Shown piece after piece: positions 8,172 through 15,261 of a stretch of 39,404 nucleotides of DNA. Position numbers and translations under genes: made by a program. Each line of letters starts with the position of its first letter. Within the stretch, counting starts at the first letter, position 1. The stretch is taken from contig JAFGVL010000126.1 of the NCBI GenBank assembly GCA_016938015.1, positions 1-39,404 on the forward strand, read 5' to 3'. The notes under the pieces were generated by a model, which was given only the letters and a program-made list of their open reading frames with translations, ran no database searches and had not been told where the DNA came from. Source of the stretch: Paludibacteraceae bacterium. Its GTDB lineage: Bacteria; Bacteroidota; Bacteroidia; Bacteroidales; Paludibacteraceae.

Positions 8172-10643
8172 ATGAATAATATATATCTCTCCGACTTAAA
8201 AACAGGCGAATCGGCCATCATCACAAAAGTACTTGGTCATGGTACTTTTCGTAAACGCATTACCGAAATGGGTTTTGTGAAAGGGAAAAAAGTAACCGTA
8301 ATTAAAAATGCCCCTTTACTAGACCCTGTTGAATATGAAATAATGGGCTACAATGTTTCTTTACGTCGTAGCGAAGCACAACTGATTGAAGTTGTGTCGG
8401 AAAAAGAAGCACAAAAATTTGCTAAAACTGCTTTTAAAGGCACTATTGATGAAGAAACATTAAAAGTATCGGCTCTAGAAAAAGGGAAAATTATCAATGT
8501 AGCCTTAGTTGGAAATCCGAATTGCGGAAAAACTACTTTGTTTAATTATGCCTCCGGATCGCACGAGAGAGTGGGTAACTACGGTGGAGTAACTGTTGAT
8601 GCCCATCAAGCCGTAATGCATAAGCACGGCTATCAATTCAATATTGTCGATTTGCCCGGCACCTACTCTATTACAGAATATTCGCCCGAAGAATTGTATG
8701 TGCGTAACCACATTACCGAAAAAATGCCGGATATTGTAGTAAACGTAATTGACTCGTCGAACTTAGAACGTAACCTTTACCTCTCTACCCAACTAATCGA
8801 CATGAATATTAAGGTAGTAATAGCCCTAAATATGTACGATGAATTGGAGAAAAAAGGCGTAAAATTTGATTATGAAGCGTTAGGAAAAATGTTGGGTATT
8901 CCTATAATTCCAACAGTTGCTTCAAAAGGAAAAGGCATCGATCATTTATTTAAAAAATTAATTTCAGTTTACGAAGATCAAGAACCAAGCGTTCGTCATA
9001 TACACATAAATTATGGCGATATGATTGAGGATGAGATTAAAAATATTCAAGAAGAACTGCGAAAAAATCCCGAAATCACCGATAAATTTTCAACACGTTA
9101 TATTTCCATCAAACTATTAGAAAAAGATAAAACTACAGAACAACAACTGGCAAAAACACCCAACTTTTTAAAAATAAAAGAAATTGCTTCAAAAGCCATT
9201 CATAAACTTGAAACAGAATATGCCGAAGGCTCTGAAACAATAATTACCGATGCAAAATACGGTTTTATTGATGGCGCATTAAAAGAAACCTACAAAGAAC
9301 CTGTTCAACCCAAAAGAAAAGTACGCGAACTCGATGATTTATTAACGCATCGTTTTTGGGGTTACCCTATCTTTTTATTTTTTATGTGGATCATGTTTCA
9401 AACAACCTTCTCAGTCGGCTCTTATCCGATGGAATGGATAGAATCCGGAGTTACTGCATTAAGCCATTGGGTAGGAAACTATATGGCAGAGGGTGCTCTT
9501 AAAGATTTAATTGTAGATGGTATAATAGGCGGTGTAGGTGGAGTAATTGTTTTTTTACCCAATATTTTAATTTTGTTTTTCTTTATATCTTTGATGGAAG
9601 ACTCGGGGTATATGGCTCGTGCTGCTTTTATAATGGACAAATTAATGCATAAAATGGGCTTGCATGGTAAATCGTTTATCCCTTTAATAATGGGCTTTGG
9701 ATGTAATGTGCCGGCTATTATGGCTACACGAACTCTCGAAAACAGGTCCGACAGAATTTTAACCATGATAATTTCGCCCCTAATGTCATGTAGTGCACGT
9801 TTACCGGTGTATGTATTATTAATATCAGCATTTTTTCCCTCTTACCAAGGCCTAGTATTATTTTCCATTTACCTAATTGGTATATTGTTGGCGGTGCTGG
9901 TTGCTTTAGTAATGAAAAAAGTAGCGTTTGCTAAAAAAGAAGTTCCTTTTGTAATGGAGTTGCCTCCTTACCGTATTCCCACACTAAAAAATACCAGCTT
10001 ACATATGTGGCACAAAGGGCAACAGTATTTGCGTAAAATGGGAACGGTTATATTATTGGCTTCCATTTTAATTTGGGGATTAGGCTATTTCCCACGTAAC
10101 GTAGACTTATCGAGAAACTACGATAATGAAATTACACTTATCGAAAGCAATACGCATTTAAATGCCCAAACAAAAGCCGACAAAATCAACTTACTTGAAA
10201 TTGAAAAAGAATCTGAACGGCAAGAAAAAAGCTATATCGGGCAATTAGGACATGCCATTACACCAATAATAGAACCTTTAGGATACGATTGGAAAATGGG
10301 TGTAAGTATAATTACCGGATTGGCTGCCAAAGAAATTGTAGTTAGTACCATGGGGGTGCTTTACCATGCCGATATGGAAGCCGACGAAAACTCGAGCGCA
10401 TTAATTAAAAACCTACAAAACCAAACCCATCAATACGGAGAACTAAAAGGACAAAAAGTTTTTACGCCTTTGGTAGCCTTTGGTTTTATGTTGTTTATTT
10501 TAATTTATTTTCCATGTATAGCTGTAATAGCGGCCATTAAAAAAGAAGCTAATTGGGGCTGGGCCATATTTACCATGGTTTACACAACAACTATTGCTTG
10601 GGTAATAGCATTTGCGGTATATCAAATAGGGTCTTTAATATAA
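8172..10643 (+). CDS. feoB: Ferrous iron transporter, FeoA-FeoB fusion
   Basis: The Met at 8172 (MNNIYLSDLKTGE) starts a normal FeoA domain, so this is preferred to the in-frame ATG at 8112; the product has 823 residues. Residues 1-75 are FeoA (SH3-like). A FeoB G-protein domain follows, with G1 GNPNCGKTT (114-122), G3 DLPGTYS and G4 NMYDE. The membrane domain carries GYMARAAF and GFGCNVPAIMATRTLE, including the conserved pore cysteine region. The protein imports Fe2+ across the inner membrane with GTP hydrolysis. FeoA-FeoB fusions are common in Bacteroidota. An inserted charged segment near residues 675-710 is not part of the core motifs. Confidence 0.96.
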   Translation: MNNIYLSDLKTGESAIITKVLGHGTFRKRITEMGFVKGKKVTVIKNAPLLDPVEYEIMGYNVSLRRSEAQLIEVVSEKEAQKFAKTAFKGTIDEETLKVSALEKGKIINVALVGNPNCGKTTLFNYASGSHERVGNYGGVTVDAHQAVMHKHGYQFNIVDLPGTYSITEYSPEELYVRNHITEKMPDIVVNVIDSSNLERNLYLSTQLIDMNIKVVIALNMYDELEKKGVKFDYEALGKMLGIPIIPTVASKGKGIDHLFKKLISVYEDQEPSVRHIHINYGDMIEDEIKNIQEELRKNPEITDKFSTRYISIKLLEKDKTTEQQLAKTPNFLKIKEIASKAIHKLETEYAEGSETIITDAKYGFIDGALKETYKEPVQPKRKVRELDDLLTHRFWGYPIFLFFMWIMFQTTFSVGSYPMEWIESGVTALSHWVGNYMAEGALKDLIVDGIIGGVGGVIVFLPNILILFFFISLMEDSGYMARAAFIMDKLMHKMGLHGKSFIPLIMGFGCNVPAIMATRTLENRSDRILTMIISPLMSCSARLPVYVLLISAFFPSYQGLVLFSIYLIGILLAVLVALVMKKVAFAKKEVPFVMELPPYRIPTLKNTSLHMWHKGQQYLRKMGTVILLASILIWGLGYFPRNVDLSRNYDNEITLIESNTHLNAQTKADKINLLEIEKESERQEKSYIGQLGHAITPIIEPLGYDWKMGVSIITGLAAKEIVVSTMGVLYHADMEADENSSALIKNLQNQTHQYGELKGQKVFTPLVAFGFMLFILIYFPCIAVIAAIKKEANWGWAIFTMVYTTTIAWVIAFAVYQIGSLI

Positions 10644-10658
10644 CGATTAGCGATAAGA

Positions 10659-10692
10659 GATTAGAGATAAATAAAAAAGTATTTCTCTAATC
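10659..10692. repeat. Intergenic inverted repeat between feoAB and the small Cys-rich gene
   Basis: GATTAGAGATAAATA (10659-10673) pairs with TATTTCTCTAATC (10680-10692) with one bulged base. Variants of ATTAGAGAT and its complement recur at 10645-10715, so several alternative stems are possible. It may attenuate or stabilise the feoAB message. Confidence 0.45.
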
Positions 10693-10721
10693 GTTTATTG
10701 TTAATCTCTAATCGTTAATTT

Positions 10722-10925
10722 ATGCAACTACTAATCGTCTATATTATCCTTGCCTTATCGGTAGCCTATTCAGTGTATGCTATCATAAAATACATTCGCA
10801 AAAAAAACAATCCTTGCGATGGTTGTGATGGTTGCGAAATAAAAAATCAGCTTACAAAAAACAGCAAGCATAAAGTGAGCAAAAACCCCAACACTTGCGT
10901 TTATAATCCTTCAAATATTTCTTAG
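10722..10925 (+). CDS. FeoB-associated Cys-rich small membrane protein
   Basis: A 67-residue protein with one N-terminal membrane helix (about residues 2-22), then a basic patch (KYIRKKN) and a compact cysteine cluster, CDGCDGCE. One more Cys occurs near the C-terminus. Small proteins of this form are regularly found right after feoB and are annotated as FeoB-associated Cys-rich membrane proteins, by analogy with FeoC-like helpers. The cysteines could bind iron or an Fe-S cluster on the cytoplasmic side; the function is not proven. Confidence 0.8.
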   Translation: MQLLIVYIILALSVAYSVYAIIKYIRKKNNPCDGCDGCEIKNQLTKNSKHKVSKNPNTCVYNPSNIS

Positions 10926-10932
10926 TGAAAAT

Positions 10933-11038
10933 GTCACTTAAAGTGACGGCCTCACTAACCATAACTCTTAAACCATAACGCACAACTGTATTCTAAACAA
11001 ACAGAGCCGATGAATTTTGATATCATAGGCTCTATTGT
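10933..11038. terminator. Convergent intergenic region with palindrome and probable terminator hairpin
   Basis: GTCACTT-A-AAGTGAC (10933-10947) is a perfect palindrome just after the small Cys-rich gene. Further on, AGAGCC (11003-11008) pairs with GGCTCT (11028-11033), followed by a T-rich run on both strands, suiting a bidirectional terminator between converging transcripts. The rest of the 210-base gap shows nothing else. Confidence 0.5.
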
Positions 11039-11135
11039 TCTTTTTACGAACGCGAAAGGATTACTTCCCTTTGGTCAGTGATTTTCAATTCGTGTACGAG
11101 CGGGGCAAAAATAGGGTCTATTCAAAAATAACAAG

Positions 11136-11834
11136 TTAGAAACCTAAAAATAGAATGCCTAATCCCATAAACAGAATAATCAATCCGGCCAGTAAATGAA
11201 ACAGCTTCTCTCCTTTTTTTAAACGGAATAATGAAATTCCTTTATAACCGAGCCATACCGTTAACAACATAGTACCAATAGTGGCTAAGCCAAAAACGGT
11301 GGCAATAGCTGCTACACCAAAAAAATCGTGTTTGGCTGCAGGATATATCAATTGTGGAATTAAAACTTCACACGGACCAAAAACAAAAATCAGGAATAAA
11401 ATCCACGGCGTAATGTTCGTTTCTTTTTCTTCTTGCGCCTCCTCTTCCGAAATTGGCAAATGCCTATATGGGCGTATTGATTTGGGAAGCAAAAAAGTAG
11501 GCAAATGGCTGTGAACACCATTTCCAAACAGCTTAAATATGCCGTAAATACTATAGGCTACACCAAATATCATTAATAACCAGGCAGCAATATCTCCTCT
11601 AAACGATTCGATGGTTTCTATACGAGTAATGCTTAAACCAATAGCCACACCCACAAAACCAAGAACTACAGAACCAAGAATATGCCCTACACCTCCTATA
11701 AAAGTAACCCACATTGTTTTTTTTAACGACCATTTTCGGGCTCTACTAATTACAATAAACGGCACATAATGATCCGGCCCAAAAAAAGTATGCACAAACC
11801 CCAAGGTAAGGGCTAAAACTAATAACTCAATCAT
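11136..11834 (-). CDS. Predicted nickel transporter-like membrane protein (NicO/RcnA-like)
   Basis: A 232-residue polytopic protein with about six membrane segments. Segment 1 carries FVHTFFGPDHYVPF, resembling the His/Asp metal-binding motif (HAxxPDH) of NicO/RcnA/UreH-type nickel-cobalt transporters. Segment 2 has GGVGHILGS, and the second half has FGPCEVLIPQ. The central loop is acidic and His-containing. It is the last gene of the nikR-larE-larC-larB cluster, only one base after larB, which supports a nickel role. Direction (import or export) cannot be told from sequence. The family call is moderate; the membrane topology is clear. Confidence 0.72.
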   Translation of the reverse strand: MIELLVLALTLGFVHTFFGPDHYVPFIVISRARKWSLKKTMWVTFIGGVGHILGSVVLGFVGVAIGLSITRIETIESFRGDIAAWLLMIFGVAYSIYGIFKLFGNGVHSHLPTFLLPKSIRPYRHLPISEEEAQEEKETNITPWILFLIFVFGPCEVLIPQLIYPAAKHDFFGVAAIATVFGLATIGTMLLTVWLGYKGISLFRLKKGEKLFHLLAGLIILFMGLGILFLGF

Positions 11835-11835
11835 G

Positions 11836-12573
11836 CTATAATTTATTTATTAACGAAGCCTGACAGGCAGCTCCAAATCCATTATCAATATTAACTACAG
11901 AAATTCCACTGGCACAACTATTCAACATAGAAAGCAATGCCGATAAGCCTTGAAAGTTGGCTCCATATCCCACACTGGTAGGAACTCCAATAACCGGTTT
12001 ATCTACCAATCCACCCACAACACTACCCAAAGCACCTTCCATACCCGCAACCACAATAATAACCCTTGCACCGCGTATAACATCCAACTTATGAAACAAG
12101 CGATGAATACCGGCAACTCCTACATCGTACACCGTTTTTACTTCGTTTCCTAAAAAACGAGCTGTTTCTACTGCTTCTTCAGCTATAGGCAAATCGGATG
12201 TTCCGGCTGCAACTACCACAATATATCCTTTTGATTGCGGGCTTACCTGATGTTTATACATAATGGTTTTTGCTGTTTCATTATAAACGGCTTTTGGAAT
12301 AACAGTCTTTATAGCTTCGTACATTTCGGCAGTGGCACGGGTAGCCAACACATCTATCTTATTCTGATACATGCGCTCGGCAATTAGCTTTACCTGTTCT
12401 ACTGTTTTTCCGGCAGCATAAATAACCTCCGGAAAACCGGTACGTTGTAAGCGATCGGTATCGATAGTTGCAAAACCCATTTCTTCTATACCATGGTTAG
12501 ATACCATTTGAAGAGCTTCGGGGAGGTCGAGTTCTCCTTGTTTATATTTTTCGAAAATGTCGATTAAATTCAT
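11836..12573 (-). CDS. larB: LarB, pyridinium-3,5-biscarboxylic acid mononucleotide synthase
   Basis: The start at 12573 (MNLIDIFEKYKQGE) matches the usual LarB N-terminus; a Met seven codons upstream is less likely. LarB carboxylates nicotinic acid adenine dinucleotide and releases AMP, giving the first intermediate of the nickel-pincer nucleotide (NPN) cofactor. The C-terminal half is the PurE/AIR-carboxylase-like domain: VVAAGTSDLPIAEEA, VAGMEGALGSVVGGL, then VPTSVGYG and LNSCASGI (with the conserved Cys) and NIDNGFGAA. At 245 residues it has normal length. It lies between larC and the transporter in one minus-strand operon. Confidence 0.95.
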   Translation of the reverse strand: MNLIDIFEKYKQGELDLPEALQMVSNHGIEEMGFATIDTDRLQRTGFPEVIYAAGKTVEQVKLIAERMYQNKIDVLATRATAEMYEAIKTVIPKAVYNETAKTIMYKHQVSPQSKGYIVVVAAGTSDLPIAEEAVETARFLGNEVKTVYDVGVAGIHRLFHKLDVIRGARVIIVVAGMEGALGSVVGGLVDKPVIGVPTSVGYGANFQGLSALLSMLNSCASGISVVNIDNGFGAACQASLINKL

Positions 12574-12636
12574 GATTTCAATTTCAGATTTCAAATTTCA
12601 GATTAAATAAACTGTTTTATATTAATTTGAAATTAT

Positions 12637-13815
12637 TTATAAATTTTTGAGTACTTCGTTTTCAATCTTATCAATTGAAATGTTATGCTTATTAGCTAAT
12701 GCTTTACAATCTTCAAATTCGGGTTTTGAACGCACAGCTTTGCCTTGATAAACACACTGTTTTACCCTAACTTCACCATATTTAGTACTTACGGTTAGTG
12801 TTTCTCTATGCAACATGCTTTTTGTAACAACCGATTCGCGCAAACCAATACTGGATGTATGTTTAAAAATTATTTCCTTCATTTCATCGGCTTTTTGGGG
12901 CGTACAAAGCACGCTCAATGTAATGGCAGGACGTGATTTTTTCATAATGATTGGCACCAACCAAGCATCACTTGCTCCGCCTTCAAATAGTTTATCCAAT
13001 ACAAAACCGTATTGCTCAGGGTTCATATCGTCGATATTGCACTCAAGTACGATGGCTTCTTCCACCATCACATCGTGTACACCTTGTTCGTTAGTTGTTT
13101 CGGATAAGTAAACACGCAACACATTAGGAACTTCCGAAACATCGCGCATACCAATACCATAACCCGTTTTTGCAATGGGGAAATCTACTTTCTCGGTAAA
13201 TTCATCTACCGTAGCCACTAAAATGGCTGCTCCGGTAGGAGTAGTTGCTTCGTGCTGAACCAAACCTGTTTTTACAGGTACATTTTTCACTATCTCCGAA
13301 GTTGCAGGAGCCGGAACGGGCATAATACCATGGTCGCATTTTACAGTTCCTCCGCCTAATTGAATAGGTGCAGCCAGTACTTTATCTACCTTTAAATAAT
13401 CTAAACAAATGGCCGCTCCTACTATATCGGCAATAGAATCTAACGCACCTACTTCATGAAAATGTACTTTCTGAATATCAATGTTGTGCACTTTAGCCTC
13501 GGCAACAGCGATTAAGGTAAAAATCTTCATGGATAAAGCTTTTACTTTGTCCGAAAGTGTACTGCCATTTACAATTTCTTCTACATGACGAAGATGACGG
13601 TGTTTTTCAAATAAATTCTTCTTAACCAATACCTGTGCTTTAGTACCCGAAATACCTCTACGTAAATCGGGTTCCACCTTCAAACTAAACCCTTTAATGT
13701 TTAATTTCTGTAATTCAGCAACCAAATAAGATTCAGGAACACCTAAATCTATCATAGCACCAAGGTTCATATCGCCACTGATACCTGCAAAACAATCGTA
13801 ATAAAGTATCTTCAT
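12637..13815 (-). CDS. larC: LarC, nickel insertase of the NPN cofactor
   Basis: A 392-residue LarC, the CTP-dependent cyclometallase that inserts nickel into the pincer nucleotide. The N-terminus YYDCFAGISGDM and the segment VHFHEVGALDSIADIVGA are hallmark motifs, and VLECNIDDMNPEQYG marks the C-terminal half. In Lactiplantibacillus plantarum the protein is made through a programmed frameshift (larC1/larC2); here it is one uninterrupted frame, as in many other bacteria. It sits 14 bases after larE, with larB downstream. Confidence 0.95.
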   Translation of the reverse strand: MKILYYDCFAGISGDMNLGAMIDLGVPESYLVAELQKLNIKGFSLKVEPDLRRGISGTKAQVLVKKNLFEKHRHLRHVEEIVNGSTLSDKVKALSMKIFTLIAVAEAKVHNIDIQKVHFHEVGALDSIADIVGAAICLDYLKVDKVLAAPIQLGGGTVKCDHGIMPVPAPATSEIVKNVPVKTGLVQHEATTPTGAAILVATVDEFTEKVDFPIAKTGYGIGMRDVSEVPNVLRVYLSETTNEQGVHDVMVEEAIVLECNIDDMNPEQYGFVLDKLFEGGASDAWLVPIIMKKSRPAITLSVLCTPQKADEMKEIIFKHTSSIGLRESVVTKSMLHRETLTVSTKYGEVRVKQCVYQGKAVRSKPEFEDCKALANKHNISIDKIENEVLKNL

Positions 13816-13829
13816 GTTGATTTGTTATT

Positions 13830-14645
13830 TTATTTATTGATAACTCGATTCATTTTTCCTGATACAAGCCCCTCTGCATCTACTTCGCAATTTTCAAAAC
13901 CAACTGCTTTTATTTTTTGTATGATTTCATTTTGAACCAAACGAAGTTTTTCTAAATCTTCCTTTCTCACTTCTATTCTACCCACCGTACCATAATGACG
14001 TACACGCACATCTTCAAAACCATAGTTATTAAGAATTTCTTCCGCCATTTCTACTTGCTTTAATTTTTCTACGGTAACCGATTGATTATAAGGAATGCGT
14101 GAACTTAAACAAGGACTGGCAGGCTTATTCCAGTTAGGCAACTCAAAATACTTGGCTATTTGTCGTATTTCTTCTTTAGTTACTTTGCAATCTGCCAACG
14201 GCGATACTACTTGTTGCTCATTAGCAGCATTAATACCGGGACGGTAATCGCCTAAATCGTCGGCATTGGTACCACTCAACACATCAAATCCGAGATACTT
14301 TTTGGAAAATGCGTGTAAATCTTGGAACAGATGCAATTTGCAATAAAAACAACGATCAATCGGATTTTTGTTGTATCGCTCATCTTGTAATTCATTAGTT
14401 TTAATAATTTCTAACTGAATATCAAACTGTTCACAAAAAGCTTTTGCTTCTTCAAAATCTTTATTTTTAAGGCTCTCGGAGTTTGAAATAACACCAATAG
14501 CATTTTCTTTTCCTTGAAACTTTCTGGCTAAAAAAAGTACCAATGCAGAATCAATACCTCCCGAAAAAGCTACAACAGAACCTTTTCTAGAAGTAAACCA
14601 AACCTCCAACTCACTTAATTTATTTTTTAATTCTTCATTCATCAT
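13830..14645 (-). CDS. larE: LarE, sulfur transferase of NPN cofactor synthesis
   Basis: A 271-residue PP-loop ATP pyrophosphatase. SGGIDS at residues 28-33 is the ATP-binding loop. LarE adenylates the pincer precursor and adds sulfur in place of two carboxylate oxygens. Three cysteines stand out: Cys99 and Cys102 (RCFYC) and Cys179 (ASPCLSSRIPY). Cys179 matches the sacrificial Cys of L. plantarum LarE. The added CxxC pair is the pattern reported for LarE proteins that bind a [4Fe-4S] cluster and act catalytically. Two adjacent Met codons (14645 and 14642) are possible starts. Second gene of the nikR-led operon. Confidence 0.93.
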   Translation of the reverse strand: MMNEELKNKLSELEVWFTSRKGSVVAFSGGIDSALVLFLARKFQGKENAIGVISNSESLKNKDFEEAKAFCEQFDIQLEIIKTNELQDERYNKNPIDRCFYCKLHLFQDLHAFSKKYLGFDVLSGTNADDLGDYRPGINAANEQQVVSPLADCKVTKEEIRQIAKYFELPNWNKPASPCLSSRIPYNQSVTVEKLKQVEMAEEILNNYGFEDVRVRHYGTVGRIEVRKEDLEKLRLVQNEIIQKIKAVGFENCEVDAEGLVSGKMNRVINK

Positions 14646-14659
14646 TCTTAATTCTTAAT

Positions 14660-15061
14660 TCAATCCGCCCTACTCATACTTAGTTTACCGTGTAAAATAC
14701 CTTTTATTGATATCAACTTATCGGATAATTTTGTTAATCTGGCTGCTGTACCTTTAACGGCAACAATCTCCAAACACTTGTCTGATTCTAACAAAAATCG
14801 CTGTGATGAAAGTATTTCTTTATAAAAATCCTCTTCCACTAAAGCTATTTGATTGAGGATTTCTCTTTTTTTAGGGTCGAAAAGAAGTGTGATAGCTCCG
14901 GCAACAGAGTTATTGCATTGCCATTTTTTTTCCACAAGATTTTTACTAATCAACTGCCGTATAGCTTGAGAGCGATTAGTAAATTGATTCTCTTTCACAT
15001 ATTCATCCAATGCCTCCAGCAAAGGTTGTTCTATCGATATTCCAAAACGAGTTACCGGCAT
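14660..15061 (-). CDS. nikR: NikR-family ribbon-helix-helix regulator lacking canonical nickel ligands
   Basis: A 133-residue protein of normal NikR length. The N-terminal ribbon-helix-helix (VTRFGISIEQPLLEALDEYV, then NRSQAIRQLI) is intact, followed by the ACT-like tetramerisation domain with CLEIVAVKG. In E. coli NikR the high-affinity site is His76, His87, His89 and Cys95. By alignment to CLEI here, the two His before the Cys become Arg and Leu (QRFLLESDKC) and His76 becomes Glu (VEEDFY); only the Cys remains. It heads the operon with larE, larC, larB and the transporter, and faces a TonB receptor across candidate operators. The ligand may differ from classical NikR. Confidence 0.85.
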   Translation of the reverse strand: MPVTRFGISIEQPLLEALDEYVKENQFTNRSQAIRQLISKNLVEKKWQCNNSVAGAITLLFDPKKREILNQIALVEEDFYKEILSSQRFLLESDKCLEIVAVKGTAARLTKLSDKLISIKGILHGKLSMSRAD

Positions 15062-15119
15062 AGTGTTATTAACTTTTTAATGCTATGTGTTGTATATTAT
15101 AAATTGAATAGTTAGTTTT

Positions 15120-15147
15120 GTGCCACGAAAATACAAAAAAGTAACAC
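15120..15147. promoter_or_regulatory. Candidate NikR operator O1
   Basis: GTGCCAC (15120-15126), 14 bases, then GTAACAC (15141-15147). With flanks, the half-sites read TTGTGCCAC and, on the other strand, TTGTGTTAC. The NikR motif described for Geobacter and other Deltaproteobacteria is, as I recall, GTGTTAC-N13/14-GTAACAC, so spacing and one half match exactly. It lies 59 bases upstream of the nikR start and probably gives autoregulation of the lar operon. Confidence 0.6.
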
Positions 15148-15180
15148 AATTTGTATCGCTTTTAAAAAATAAATCATAGT

Positions 15181-15196
15181 TGACCTTGAAAGGTCA
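15181..15196. promoter_or_regulatory. Central palindrome in the nikR/TonB divergent region
   Basis: TGACCTT-GA-AAGGTCA is a perfect 7+7 palindrome midway between the two NikR-like sites. It is not the NikR motif, so a second regulator may bind here. Confidence 0.45.
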
Positions 15197-15213
15197 TATT
15201 TTTTAACCAAAAG

Positions 15214-15241
15214 GTAGCACGTTTTTAATACATTGTGTTAC
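15214..15241. promoter_or_regulatory. Candidate operator O2 upstream of the TonB receptor gene
   Basis: GTAGCAC (15214-15220), 14 bases, then GTGTTAC (15235-15241). The right half, TTGTGTTAC (15233-15241), is the exact inverse of the 9-mer at 15141-15149 in O1. Half-site order is reversed relative to the usual motif, so binding is less certain than for O1. It ends 20 bases before the receptor start and overlaps a -7-like TACATTG. Confidence 0.45.
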
Positions 15242-15261
15242 TATATTTAAAATTTATTCTC

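Noticed and set aside
15235-15261. GTG start for the TonB receptor nine codons upstream
   Set aside because: It falls inside the candidate operator and would put extra residues in front of a complete signal peptide; the ATG at 15262 is better.
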